From Tetrahymena elliotti 4EA (taxonomy: Eukaryota; Ciliophora; Oligohymenophorea; Hymenostomatida; Tetrahymenidae), in the NCBI GenBank assembly GCA_000231825.2, contig JH720348.1, positions 415,596-456,937 on the forward strand: a DNA stretch of 41,342 nt, in the 5' to 3' direction. The position numbers and the translations under genes were made by a program. The notes under the pieces are model-generated. The model was not told the origin of the DNA. It did no database searches and saw nothing but the letters and a program-made list of their open reading frames with translations. The number at the start of each line of letters is the position of its first letter. The stretch's first letter is position 1. Positions 1 through 12,141 of this stretch are shown piece by piece.

Positions 1-95
1 ATTCATTTTTATTTGTTCTTTTCAGATTTCATTTACATTTTTATGCCTTTTCCTTTCTTTTAAATATTTCTTTATTCAATTTTTATTTTTAAAAG

Positions 96-195
96 TAAGA
101 ATAATATTGGTGAAATGGGTGCCTTAGGATTAAAATCAAGATTCATCAAAGCAAAAGGATTAAAAAGATTAATTAAATTATCATTAAAATATTGA
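96..195 (+). CDS. Possible last exon of a gene entering from the left (partial)
   Basis: A T-rich, intron-like stretch (1-95) ends in AAAAG, followed by an open frame that closes at TGA 193-195. The frame reads as a short basic peptide with the motif MGALGLKSRF from an ATG at 115 and a Lys/Leu-rich end. GC content and amino-acid composition rise exactly where the putative exon starts, which is the main support. The frame is also open back to base 1, so it could be one longer exon with a hydrophobic start. No family recognised. It may be the C-terminus of a gene whose body lies outside the window, or chance. Confidence 0.35.
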
Positions 196-554
196 AATAA
201 TCAATTAAGTATTTTAAGTGACTGTTTGTTATTTTGCTTCATTTTCTCTTGATAAAAAAAGTTATTGTTTTATTCCTTTTTTAAATATTTGAATGTTTTT
301 TAATATTGCAAATAAATTTGAGTTAATTTATTATTTATCAAGGCTAAATATTTCAAACTATTTAGAAAAAATGAGTTTATTTATGAATTAAATTTGAATA
401 ATTTTTGTAGGATATACAAAAACTAAGTATTTTGAGAGACATGTATGTAAATTAATTATAAATTTAATTGTTTGGTTAATTTAGATTTAAATCAATTCAT
501 AATATTTTGTTTATAAAATATGTTTGATGCTTTATATGATTTATTATTATTATT
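196..554. other. AT-rich spacer
   Basis: No gene, tRNA box or clear repeat seen. It would hold the 3' flank of the left partial exon and the 3' flank of the SNW gene, which converge here. Confidence 0.5.
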
Positions 555-2294
555 TCAATCTTTTTTTAATTTTTTCTAGACTTTGTCTGTGATTAGAGAA
601 TCCATACCAAAATAATCATTTTATTCCTTTTCGAATTCAACAGGTCTACTTCTGTTTCCGGCTGCTGCAGTTTTACTGGCTCCATCGAAAGTTCTTGCTG
701 GTGCTTTTACAACTCTTGTTATACTAAAAAAAGATCAAATTAATTTAAATGAAAAATATTGAAATAAATAATTATTACTCAGCAGGTTTATCATCGTCTT
801 CATCATCATCTAAGTTAATTTCATTGTTATTTCTATAAATATTAGCATTGCTTCTGTCAGCAAACAAAGGCTTATCATAGAGCTTATTTTCGTCGTCACT
901 TCCAAATCCCTATTTTAATAAAAAGAAACAAATTTAATAGTGAATTGAATATCTTTTTTTACTGCATCTAAACCAGAATTTTAATTGAAGAGACGTTAAT
1001 CAAATAAGACTTCTTTTGATTAAGTAGGTTGAGCTTAACCAAGAGCAATTTTTTCAGAAATATCTCTTTCTTAATCTCTAACTTGCTTAGCTTTTTTATT
1101 TCCTGCATTTTCGAGACGAAGTTGTCTTTCAAGTTCTCTCTTTTCGATATATCTCATTTATTCTCTTCTCTTGATTTCTTCAATATTCTTCAATTCTTCC
1201 TTAGAAACCTTCTCTCTAACTTCAGGGTCATTAACTCTTTGTTCAAGTGAAGCAGCAGAATCTTCAAGTAACTTATTTGACTTTTCTCTGGCTTCTTAAG
1301 CTTACTTTCTGAAATCTTCTTCTTACTTTTTAAGTTCTGTCTATGCCATAGTTCTAATCAATTTATTTCTTTCTTCCAATTCCTTTCTAGCTTCTCTTTC
1401 TGCAACATACAAAGAGTTATTCAACATAGCAAATTTATCATTAATTGTGTGCTATTACGATTAAAAAAAATAACAATCAATTACAAATCAAATATTAAAC
1501 TCTAATTAAATCCTATCAAAATAAATATTCATTTAAAAAATTTTTTATTATTTCTTTGCTATTGAATAGTCTTTGATGTGTTTGTCTTGTTAAATTGAAT
1601 TAATATTGTTGTTACCTATTGTTGTGTTCTTCCATCAGCTTTCAATCTCATTTCAAGAGGGATGGTGTAACCTTTTGCATTCTTCCAATTTGAAATACAA
1701 GGAGGTATTTTCCAGTTTAATTAATCTTCTTAAGTAAGCTTACGAGGAGGAGAGTGCATAATAGTAGTGGGTGGAGAAGGAGGACCTTAAGCAACTTTTT
1801 TATGTCTAAATTAAGCAGGAGCTAAAGGGTCAACTTAGCGTTCATGCATCCTAAATTGATAAAAATCAAAAGGAATAAAATTTGGATAAATGAATGCTAA
1901 TTAGTTTACTTAATAATTCTTTAAGAAGCACCTGCATTAGTTCCTATTGCTTAATTGTGAGGCGTATATGAAATATATTAAACATCATTTTTCTTGTTAA
2001 TGTTATTAACTACTTTAGTCTATTTCACAAATATTAAATAATAATCAGTTTAAATATCCAGCAAGCTAGTTGAAGAAATTTTAGATTTTAATAACAAAAT
2101 CAAAGAAATCATAATGAATAACTTACATTAGTAGAGAATGTCTTTTGAGTGCCTTAAGTTGATAATTACTATTGCGTATGATTTGTAATTTGTTGAGCTA
2201 CTTCCTAAGAAGGCTTTGCTAATTCATCTTCATCTAAATATCTATTACGGAAATTATGTTGATAATCCTTTCCCTATTTGTATGGTTGAAGCAT
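555..2294 (-). CDS. SNW1: SNW domain protein (SKIP/SNW1, yeast Prp45 type)
   Basis: Predicted 433 residues in six exons on the minus strand: 2127-2294, 1910-2019, 1616-1850, 963-1451, 779-909, 555-723. Stop TGA at 557-555. The match to the SNW family is close. A GPPSPP...IMHSPPRK segment (about 115-130) is followed by the signature block CISNWKNAKGYTIPL with Ser-Asn-Trp at 146-148, then a long charged helical region (about 172-320) containing RDISEKIALG and FDQRLFNQNSGLD. The C-terminal tail holds RPVEFEKEQNDYFGMD, the counterpart of the family's VQFE...DPFGLD end. SNW proteins are nuclear, join the activated spliceosome (Prp19/NTC-related complex) and act as transcription cofactors. Exon phases add up without gaps. 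The 433 residues lie between yeast Prp45 and human SNW1. It stands alone with its own promoter side at 2295-3400. Confidence 0.95.
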
Positions 2295-3878
2295 TTTCAA
2301 ATTTAATAATTGATTTATAGGGTTTTTTAGGCTATTTATATTAGGCTTAAATACTAACTGAACTCTTTGAGTTGATTCAAAATGGTATGTTATTGTTTAC
2401 CCTTTAGAATTAATTATTGATGTTCTTTACTTTATAAACAAAATTTATAAAAATTTCGAATTAAATTTGATATATTTTTTATCAATTAATATTGAGTTAA
2501 TGAACTTAATTTATAATTCCAAACCTTAGAACTTAAAAAAAGCATCTCGCAAATTTATTCTATTCAATCATATTAAAAATAATAATAATAATATCAATTG
2601 ATTCACTGATAAACTAAAGTGCATTATCATCAAAATTTTGAAGCTATCATAATTCTTGTAATCTAGTAGAAAAAATCAACTCAAAGTTAATTTATTTTTA
2701 AATAATATAAAATTAAATATAAATATTTTGCACAAAATCTAATTAATTTATTATTATTTTTAATCACCCATCTAAAAAAACTCTTTTCCAATAATTTATC
2801 AGCAATCTTTTTAGATAGATTCACAATTTTGATTATTTTATTTCACAAATAAAATTAATTTTTTGATATTTTGGGTGTAAATATATTCAGAATGTTAATT
2901 TTGGTGAACTATTTTATATTTAATTAATTTTTTACTTATCAAATCTAATCTCCTCAAACAACTGAATCACCCATAATTTTCTATTTTTAGAATTAAAATA
3001 AAGATATTTTTTGGTATTTAATGTTAATAAATCAAAGGAAATAAATTTGATAAAAGAATTTAGAATATTAAATTGTTACCATCTTCTTATTAAAATATTT
3101 TCATGAGATATTTTTTTAATCAATTTTAAGAGTTGGTTTTCTTTCAACTAAATTCAAAATGTATTGAAAGATTTTTATTCTATAAAAATGAATATTTAAC
3201 ATTTTAAATTTTCAATTTAAAATATGTTGTGCAAATATTTTAAAATTTTTCTAATAAATACATTCAAAAGAAAAATGATTAGAGTTGCTTATTTAAAAAA
3301 ATGTAAAATTAATTTTAATAAAAAATGATTTTATTTGGTGATTTATGTGGGATATTAAATATATAAAATGATTAGAAAATAAAATGTATTTTAAATGGAA
3401 TTTGTAATGAAGAGTTTTAATACATTTTAGGGAAAATAAATGCTTAGTTGGTTGGATGAATGAATGAATGAAGCGAGATTTAATATAAATACTTGATAGG
3501 ATGGGATTTGGGAAGAGGTAAATTGAAATAGTTAGTAGCTTGCTTGGTAATTAAAAATGAATGAAGGAGTGAAAGAAGAAAAATGATAAAAGAATGAAAT
3601 GAATGAAAAAGAAAGGAAAGAGGACAAGGAAGACGATGAAGAAGATTAACAACAGCTATGATGGCAATTGAAAGAGAATGAGCAGAAAGGCAGACCAAAA
3701 AAATAGAGAGGTAAATAAAGGGAGAAGAAAAAAATCTAAATTAAAGAAGTAAAGAGAAAGAAGAAAATTAAGAAAAGATAAATAAAAGAAGCATTGTAAA
3801 GATAGAAACCAAATTAATAATTAAAAATTAAAGAAAGAAAAATCAAAGGATTAAAAATAATCAAAGAATACAATCAAA
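2295..3878. other. Intergenic region between SNW and eL31 genes, with a purine-rich tract
   Basis: The two genes diverge here, so both promoters should lie in this spacer. The first kilobase is featureless A+T. From about 3541 to 3878 the plus strand is almost all A and G, with few pyrimidines, running into the eL31 start codon. A TGAA microsatellite sits at about 3457-3475. Frames across the purine tract are broken by TGA, so I do not call a gene. Confidence 0.5.
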
Positions 3879-4214
3879 ATGGTTAAGTAAGAAGAAAAGT
3901 CTATCGACACCACCGTCAATCTCCACAAGCAATGCCACAAGATCTCTTTCAAGAAGAAGGCCCCCAGAGCTATTAGAGAAATTGTTGCCATCGCCAAGAA
4001 GACCATGGGTACCGATGACGTTAGAATCGACACTGAACTCAATAAATTCATTTGGAGCAATGGTATCAGAAATATTCCTAGAAGAGTCAGAGTTAGACTT
4101 TGCAAGAGAAAAAATGAAGAAGAAGGTGCTCAATCCTAATTCTACACTCTTGTCTAACACTTACAAGTTGATTCTTACCACGGTCTCTTGACTGAAAAGA
4201 CCAAGGCTGAATGA
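3879..4214 (+). CDS. RPL31: 60S ribosomal protein eL31
   Basis: Intronless, 111 residues, ATG 3879 to TGA 4212-4214. It aligns along its whole length with eukaryotic/archaeal L31e. The conserved stretch is [12 protein letters not shown], then [20 protein letters not shown], then [16 protein letters not shown] and a C-terminal YTLV segment. It is a basic protein of the large ribosomal subunit near the exit tunnel rim. Fourth-codon TAA and later in-frame TAA codons must be read as Gln, direct evidence for the ciliate code. Codon use is strongly biased to C- or G-ending codons (AAG, GCC, ATC, CTC), unlike all other genes in the window, as expected for a very highly expressed gene. Its upstream flank is a long purine-rich tract. 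Confidence 0.97.
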
Positions 4215-4524
4215 TTTAAAAAGCTCTTTTCTAACTTTTTTATTAAAATTATGGCACCAATTATATCGCCTAGAATATTATAAATTTATTAGCATCATAT
4301 AATAGCAATGTCATATATTTTAATTAATGTAAAAATCTTATTATAGTGGGAATATATATATTTAAACAGTATTGCATGGAATCCATCATCGCTCTTTTGC
4401 AAGCTTTCTAATTAATTACTTTTCAATCAATCTTTTTAAACACAGGCATGATCAAATTAATTCATTCAATCAATCAAGAGCTATTTATTACCATTACTCA
4501 CATACTTACTTAGAGAATCACAAT

Positions 4525-4590
4525 TTAGTTAGTAGTAAGTAGGTTAGCAACAGTTAGTTAGATAGATAGTTAGTTAGTAAGTTACATAGT
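4525..4590. repeat. TTAG/GATA-type tetranucleotide microsatellite
   Basis: Imperfect runs of TTAG, AGTA and ATAG units (for example gttagttagatagatag). One of many tetranucleotide arrays confined to spacers in this window. Confidence 0.7.
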
Positions 4591-5682
4591 CAATCAATGG
4601 ACATTATTTAATTGATTTATAAGTTAATTAGTTTGTCATAAATACAAGCATAACTAATTAGCTAAATCTATTTATTTATGACAATAATTGGATCTTTTAC
4701 TGCTTACTTATCAAGCAAATTCTATTAAATAAATATTTGAATTAATGGATCAATAGATAGATAGAAACATGGACTAATCAAACAAAACAACTGAATTAAT
4801 AATACAAAATGAATAAACAAACTATTCTTTACAAAAAACTACACTACCAAAAACTCAACAACATCAAAAATTTTGTGCATATCTTTATTTCATAGTCCAT
4901 CATAATATATTATTTTTATATTTCTACTTCTAATTAAAAACTTCCTCATAACTTATTAATTTTAAAAGCTAACTAACTAACTGAACTCAACTAACTTTTG
5001 ATCTCATCCATTCATAATTTAATAGCACAGCACTATTTTTTAAATCAGCCTGTTTTTTATTATTTTTTCTATTTTTAGAGATTTTTTCAGTTTCAATAAA
5101 TATTCAATTCTATTTTTATTGAGCTGAAGAAGGCTATTTATTTTTATAAGTAAATGCCATATTTTCAATGCAAAGACTAAATAAAGTTTGCAATCAATTT
5201 TGTTCATTTTCAAATTAATTTACGTTTTAAATAAAAAATACTCAGCTCAACAATTTTAAAGAAATAGTCAAATATACAGTTTTATTAAACAAAATCTTTT
5301 TTATTCATATCAATAAAGATCGATCAATTTCTAAAATTCAAAGACAAAAACCAAATACAAATTTATTTTTTAATCTTAAATTGCTCTTTGTTATCTTCAA
5401 AATTGAATCTAAAAAAGTTTTAAATCAGGAAAAGAGGCAATAAATAAATAAAGAAATAAAAGCACATATTCAGCTTTTTATATATTTTTTATAATTCATT
5501 TATTATTTTTTAATTCGAAGATGTATTAATTTAATTTATTCACATGTTTTTCAATAATCAATTTATGATAAATTTCACTTAAAGATAAAAAAATATTAAT
5601 TTGGATTTACTATTATCATTTTCTTATTTGATACTAATTAATTTAAAGATTTGTATTTTTGAGAATTTAAACTCTATTTATT

Positions 5683-6013
5683 TCATTTGCTTTCTCGTTT
5701 TTGTTATTAGCAAGTTTTTTTCATGCTAATCTTAGAATTTTTGTTCACATAATCCAAATAATACTTAATGGGAATGCTATCTATCTGTAATATCTTCTGT
5801 AAATTCTCTAATTTCAAGATCAATTTATCTTCATTATCCTAAGAAAGCTTTTACAAAAATGTTTACAATTAGATAAATTATCTGAAACTCTCTGTTAGAT
5901 TTTTCAAAAAAATAACTCCTTTTAAGATTGTAAAATTGTATGAAAACTGATTCTATGTTGAGTAGAAAACAAATTTAATGGAGGATTTTAATATTGTTTA
6001 TTTAATTAGATTT
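5683..6013 (-). other. Open frame without a start codon; possible exon or gene remnant
   Basis: On the minus strand the frame is open from just after a TGA near 6014 to TGA 5685-5683, about 110 codons. The last 80 codons have protein-like composition, with stretches such as LSQDNEDKLILKLENLQKIL and IPIKYYLDYVNKNSK. There is no ATG near its beginning and no good upstream exon in the AT-rich flank. With TGA the only stop, an open run of this length is only modestly unlikely by chance. It could be a 3' exon of an unrecognised gene, a decayed gene, or noise. Confidence 0.25.
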
Positions 6014-6815
6014 AATCAATAATATTTTTAAAATTAAAAAAATCAATTTGAAAAAATTAGAAATATGTTAATACCAATTAAATCTTGTTAATAACTGCAA
6101 ATTTTTTAAAATTCAGCCAACCATTTGTTTTCAATATTAGATTTAATTATACAAGAATTTAATTTAAAATAATTTAATTATTTAAAAACATTTGTCAATA
6201 AATTAAAATTTGTCAACCCACCTACCAACCATTAATTTTCAATATTAAATTTCATTATTATTTTTTTAAACAAATTTTATTAATTAAAATTTCTACTTAC
6301 TGAAATTGAAAAATAAATTTTGTTATTAAATCATTTATGATATTTTAAAGAGCTTTTTACATAATTATTATTTAATAATGATTAAATTATTAATATTTTT
6401 AAGATTCAATCAGAAATTCTTAATTTAAAATAAATTTATCTTAGTAGATTCCTTTTTTTAAAAAAGCATGAATGAGTTGTGATTATTTTTTTTTAATTTT
6501 TTGGTATAGAATACAATAAGTGAGTGATAAGTAATAAAATTAACAAATAAATAAACAAGAAAGCATATAATTTATCTAATACAAGAAATATCTACACTCG
6601 AAAAAATAAATCTAAAAAATTAATACAAATGAAATAAAGCATTGTAAAAATTATTTCTTTTCTTATTTGACCAAAATAAAGTTAATATGAAAGTCCTTTT
6701 CATAGCTTATTTTAATAAAAAGATATGAAATGTAATCTACTCTACTTTTTTTAAGTATTTGAAAGAATAAAATATATTTTCATTTTAAGTCTATCATTAA
6801 TTTTTAAACAATTTT

Positions 6816-7160
6816 TGCCTTTATTTTACTTGGCTGATTGATAAATTTGAAATTCAATTATATGCCACACTAAGAAAACAAGATACTGATCAAATATATA
6901 TAAAGTCAACAAAAATTTTTAGCAGAGTGATAACATGGCAACATTTTAAATTTTAATCATATTGTTATGGAAAAAGTATTAACATATAGTACTTGCTTTC
7001 TAAATGTTACTTGAACTTTCATTTTTATCTATTATTGATTTGGAAAAATGTTTGTCTTTTACTTAATAGCTTGATAAATTTGAAATTAAAATATATATCA
7101 GACTAAGTAAACTAAAAACTGATCAAATTTACAGGAGGCCTTTACAATTTTTTAGCAGAA
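6816..7160. repeat. Two diverged direct repeats, offset about 233 bp
   Basis: Copy 1 (about 6816-6930) and copy 2 (about 7050-7160) share the same order of short blocks: gataaatttgaaatt, then cagactaag or cacactaag, then actgatcaaat, then ttttagcaga. The offset between matching blocks is 233-234 bp throughout, which points to an old tandem duplication. It lies 250-600 bp upstream of the TMEM230-like gene. Confidence 0.6.
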
Positions 7161-7410
7161 ATAATTATTATAAAATAGCTTGATCAATTGATAGATGATA
7201 AATTATAATCATGCTTTCAGAGAGAGGCATTATAAATATTATGTTTGTATGTGTCCTTCAGTTCAGAAAAGAAATAATAATTAAAAAATAATTAAAAATA
7301 ATAAATAAATTAAACAATAATAAGATATCTCTATATAGATAATAAACACACAAGTACTTAGTTAAATAGATAAGTAGGTAGAACAAATCATAAAACAATC
7401 TTTAAATAAA

Positions 7411-7836
7411 ATGTCTAAGTTCGAAGATCGCACTCGTGAAAACTCCGTTCAAGGAGATAAGGAAATATAGCTCTAGACACTCTAAAAGAAATATGAACAG
7501 ATGGCTATTGACCATGAGTAGGCAGAAGAAAGAGAAGCCTAACATGAATAAAATATTGAAAATGAAGCTAATTTATAACCAATCCCAGCCAAAATCACTG
7601 CCATATGTTTGATTTTGCTTTTTAGTGGTACTATTCTCTTTTCAATTGGTTTATTTGACATTCTTGATGATGAATCTAAAACTGGAAGAGATATTTCCCT
7701 CATTATCATTGGAGTTATTCTCTTAATTCCTGGCATATATTACACTTTCTAGTTAATTAGTGCCTGCTTTGCAAGAACTCAATCAGAAAGACAATAAATT
7801 TTAAATGAATTCCCTATTGACTACATGAATGAATGA
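7411..7836 (+). CDS. TMEM230-like two-helix membrane protein
   Basis: Intronless, 141 residues, ATG 7411 to TGA 7834-7836. Residues 1-55 are charged and Gln/Glu-rich (cytosolic, probably helical). Two hydrophobic helices follow at about 62-84 and 94-117, joined by a short DDESKTGRD loop. A pattern of Pro-Ala-Lys before helix 1, SGTILFSIGLF within it and IIIGVILLIPGIYYTFQLI in helix 2 matches the TMEM230/TMEM134 family, whose members work on endosomal, secretory and synaptic vesicle membranes. The short C-terminal tail is polar. The family's usual length is about 110-120 residues, so this one has a longer N-terminal arm. Start chosen as the first ATG after an A-rich leader; no upstream in-frame alternative fits better. 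Confidence 0.85.
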
Positions 7837-9036
7837 ATGAAAAAAGTATACTCATTAGATATAAGCCAATATATAAAAATAAATAATAATATAAATTAAA
7901 ACTTAAAAAGCTTAACACTTTTACTAGCTACTAACATAAAAAATAGATAGAAATAATATGGCTAAGACATTAAAAATAAACAACAAACAAATGAATTCAT
8001 TGAATTGATAGTACTTTATTTAACTCAAAATCAATATAAACCATTTATAACAGTAATGAAAGTATGTATTATATTTATTATATCAGTCAATTAACTACAA
8101 AATTAAATTATATCCTTGTTAAAACCATTTATTTTCATATTCAATTAAAAAAACTTTTTTGTTAAGAAATATTTATTTCAGAAATTTTGCATTTCACTTT
8201 AAAAAAAAAAATTATCTATTCTTTAAATTCTTTCAATAAATGTCTTATAAATTCATAATTAGCAACCTCAAAGCTATTATTATAATTGCTCATCTAAAAC
8301 CTTTTTAATTATATTTTTAGTCAATTATCTGGTGAACATTAAGTAGGTAGATTTAAAAAACAGAACAAATCTTCATAAGTATATTTATTTTATTTGATAC
8401 CTATTCCTATATTTTAGGTGATTAATTCAAAATTATTTCTACTAGCTTCTTTTTAAAATACAAAATCATGAGCATATACTACTCTTTCCTCCCATTCATT
8501 CCTAAAATATCTTTCAAAAAATAATTATTTAATTGAAATTACTCAATAAAATTGTTATTCAGTTAATTTATTTTATTTTAAGCTTATTTTAGGGTTTTTT
8601 TGCTTAATTTATTTTTAATTCAAAGATTTAAAGATGGATTTTTTTTAAAATTTACACTCTAAGATGTTTTTAAGATAAGATTATTTAAAATATAAAATAA
8701 ATTTATTTTCTATTCAATGTTTTGAATGAATTAATATAAACCGTAAGCTTATTTTTATTAGAATTCCTAATGTGATTAATTCGCAAGGTATTTAATCAAA
8801 TTCAAAAAAATAAAATATCTATTTTCCTAGTTGATAAACAAACAAACAAACAAATCAAATTGCTTTTGTAAATTATTTCAAAATTAATTTTTTTTTATAA
8901 AAATTTAATTGGTTTGCATCAAATTTAAAAATTAACAATTTGTATCTGTGGACATACATACAAACAAAAAGCAAATAAATAAATAAAAAAATAACTAAGT
9001 ATATAGCCATAGTATTTAAAACACATCATTTTTTAA
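7837..9036. other. AT-rich spacer with AAAC microsatellite
   Basis: No gene seen. It carries an (AAAC)n run at about 8835-8855, short ACAT/AAAT runs near 8950-8990 and long A or T runs. It holds the 3' flank of the TMEM230-like gene and the promoter side of the next gene. Confidence 0.5.
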
Positions 9037-12000
9037 ATGATAAAAAGTAAATAAAATTCAAAGCCAAATGCAGATGTTAAAAGGAATAATTTGAATGCTT
9101 AAATGAATAGTGGTAATAGCTAGTTTCCCTATAATTAATACAATTCAAGTGCCAAGAAAGGCTAAGGTTAGTCTTCTGCTTGGAGTGATTCTACAACATT
9201 AAAAAAATTTGCAAATTTTGAAGATGTGAAAAAGACAAATTTTGATTATAATTAGCAAGAAAGCAATGATTTTAGAACCACAGTTAATAATGGAAGTCGA
9301 AATGGCTCAGGGAATAAAGCAGATAATTTATTTAATTCTTCAACTAATTATGAGGGTTAAAATTCATTTTAAAGTTACTAAAGTTAAGCTGCTACTGCTG
9401 CTGCTGCTCGTCTTTAGGATTTATGTCCAGAAGATAAAAAGAAAATAGGAGAGTTGATAAAAAAGCTTGCTTAGGAAAAAGAGGAGAAAGATAGATTATA
9501 AAAATAATTAGAAGAGAATTAAAAGTAATATTAAATGAGATTGCAATAAATATACAAATAGAATGAAGAAATTACATAAGAATCTGAAGATCTTTCAAAA
9601 GAATTTCAAAATAATTTAAATTCTATTAAAACAATTCAAACATAAAACATAGACGACACTTCCAATCAAAAGAGTTTAGTTTCTCAACAATGCCACAATA
9701 TAATTGATAACTAATAAAATGTAGGAACTTAGAATTTATTTTAGAATTATAACACATCTTAAAGTTGTAGTCTACAGAGCAATTATTCTTCTTAGTTTTA
9801 AAATATCTCAGAAGACAAAGAAAACTCAAATTAATATAATAATACTCAAGTATCTTCAACTTATCCAAATAACGAAAGCTATGCATCTTCAAAAGAAAGT
9901 AAAAAATCATTTCCTCTGCCCAAGTCTCCTTAAATAAATACTTAGTAGAGTTAATCTCTTACAAACAGGTAAAGTTTATTCAAAAATTTTAAATTAATAT
10001 TTTTTTGAATAGAAAAAACTAAGAAGAGACTTAACCTGAAAGCAAAAATTAACTGTAAAATAACTAAAACTAGTTAAGAAATGTTAATGAAGACAACAAA
10101 TTGCCAAACAAAAATATTTAAAATCATTAAAATGTTTCAGATTCCTCAGATGAAGATGATGAAGAGCTTGAAATAGCTAAAAAATGGAGAACTTTAAAGA
10201 GATCCAAAGAGAATTCTTTGAATGGAAGCTTTACAAACACAAGAGATTTTTAATCATAACAAAAAGAAAATGAGAAACAGCAACAATCTGAATAGAAATA
10301 AGAATAATAAAGCAGATAAAATGAACAAATTAATACAAGTTGTTTCAAAGATTAAAAAACAGAAGAAAAAGAAATAATGATTGAGTAAAAGAATGTAAAT
10401 AGTTTAGATGTTGATGAAATTAAATAACTTAATTCTTACCTTTTGCAGAAGCTCAAGCAATTAAATCAGCAAGAATCTTAAAAAGGAACACCTAAATTTT
10501 AACAAAACTTCCTTACATAGTAATCTTAAGAGTAAACTCAATATAGTGATTTCATTAATTCATAAAAAAGCCATGTTAAATCTGTGCCTAATTATCAATT
10601 TAAAGATGATAATGAAGAAGAATCAGGAGAAGATGAATAGGATAGCTATCATTAAAAAAGAGTTAATTAAACTTATAAATAAAATAACGTTTTAAAAGCT
10701 AAATCAGAGCAGAATAATCTTAAACAAAATTAAATGAATAACTCTCAAGAAATGTAAAGACAGCAATAAACAAAAATGAAACAAGATAAATATGAAATTA
10801 AATATTAAAAACAACAAAAAATGTTAAATCAAGGTAAAATTTATTAATTCAATCTTTATGTTGTTTTAAAACATTTTTAATTTTATAGAAAAAGTAATAA
10901 GTGAAGATTAAAGTGAAGAGGATAGTCATGATGACGATGATGTTGAAGAGGAATTCGAAGAAGATCAATAAAATTAATATGGTGATTAATAAAATTAATA
11001 TGGAAATAGATATGAAAAGAAGAATTCATAAATGTAGATTAATAAAAGAAGTTAAAATAATAGTAATAATACAAGTGTTTAGTAAAATAAATAGAAATAA
11101 AATAAAAATAATTTATTTAATTCAAGTGTAAGTAATTTAGATTATTCATTGTAAAGTGAATAAATCAATGTCAAAAACTAAAATAAATTTATCAAGTAGT
11201 AAGAGGAGGATTAATAAAGATAGTAAGGTAATGATCATTAGCTTGACTATACTGATAATTCGTTATTACAAACAATGAATCATAGAAATATGAATTAAAC
11301 TAATAATACATTTATATTTAGTGCCTTGAGTACTCCTTTTCCAGAAAAAATGAGTGTCGAGCCTGACTTTTTACAATCTCTTAAGAATTACTAAAAGGCT
11401 TTTAATAATGAATAAGAAGAAAATCTTGCTATGAGAAATAATAATTAGAAGGTTAAGAACAGGATTCCTTAGTCTCCATCTTCTAAAAAGAGCTCTAAAA
11501 AAAGCAATAATAATGGATAACATAGAAGTGGTTCTAAAGATATTAAAAGAGAGATCACTGAAGCAATTGAAGAAATTGATGAGGATGAAGCAAGAGAAAT
11601 TATGATAGAAATTCTTAATTAGAAAAAGAGATTAAACTCATCTAAAAATTCAAATAATTCAGAAGGAAGAGACTATTCAATCAAAGATGAAAGCTCAAGA
11701 GTTTCAAATAAAAGAAATAGTTAAAATAGATAGAACTAGCTCAAATAAAATAAACATAAAAAAAGTGAATTCTCTGATTATGAAGAAGATGATTAATATG
11801 ATTCTTAAGAACACTATGAAATAGCTCAAAAAAAACATTATATGTAATAAAAGATTGATCAGCAAATAAGTTAAATGAACTAAATGAGTTAGGACTCGTT
11901 CTAAAATAAAAGTTAATCTATCCAAAAAAAGACAAAAGTAGATCAAGAAGATGTAAACTTAATATCTCTTCTTAATGAGGATGATGCAGATGATAATTTA

Positions 12001-12141
12001 CTTGATCTCATTTAAAAAATAGAAGAAGACGAAATAGCAAAGAAAATGAAAAAAGTTCATTAAAAGCAATCAAATAATTATTTGACTATGAATTAGGATA
12101 ATTACAATAATAGATTATATCAAAATAATTACTAATATTGA
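9037..12141 (+). CDS. Large Q/N/K/E-rich protein with short hinderin-like coiled coil
   Basis: Three exons (9037-9968, 10013-10833, 10889-12141) with introns of 44 and 55 nt give 1001 residues ending at TGA 12139-12141. The frame runs through well over a hundred TAA/TAG codons read as Gln. Most of it is low complexity: Asn/Gln/Ser-rich N-terminus, several acidic patches (for example DSSDEDDEELE and SEEDSHDDDDVEEEFEED) and Lys/Asn-rich C-terminus. The one more structured stretch is about 124-190, where RLQDLCPEDKKKIGELIKKL opens a charged coiled coil. From memory this resembles the coiled-coil start of hinderin (KIAA1328), but that is a weak inference. The start at 9037 extends an in-frame ATG at 9103 by 22 codons and is the furthest upstream ATG in frame. 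Function unknown; likely largely disordered. Confidence 0.85.

Larger units (their letters stand above)
4215..7410. other. Long AT-rich spacer with repeats and one ambiguous open stretch
   Basis: About 3.2 kb without a convincing gene. It contains TTAG/ATAG tetranucleotide runs (about 4525-4590), a minus-strand stretch (5683-6013) open in ciliate code, and a pair of diverged direct repeats (6816-6930 and 7050-7160) upstream of the TMEM230-like gene. No tRNA A/B boxes or GC-rich structured RNA seen. Confidence 0.5.

Noticed and set aside
1029..1250. Plus-strand hydrophobic ORF
   Set aside because: Antisense of the charged helical part of the SNW protein.
3851..4191. Several ORFs on both strands around eL31
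   Set aside because: They overlap the conserved eL31 frame; G+C-rich codons there open other frames by chance.
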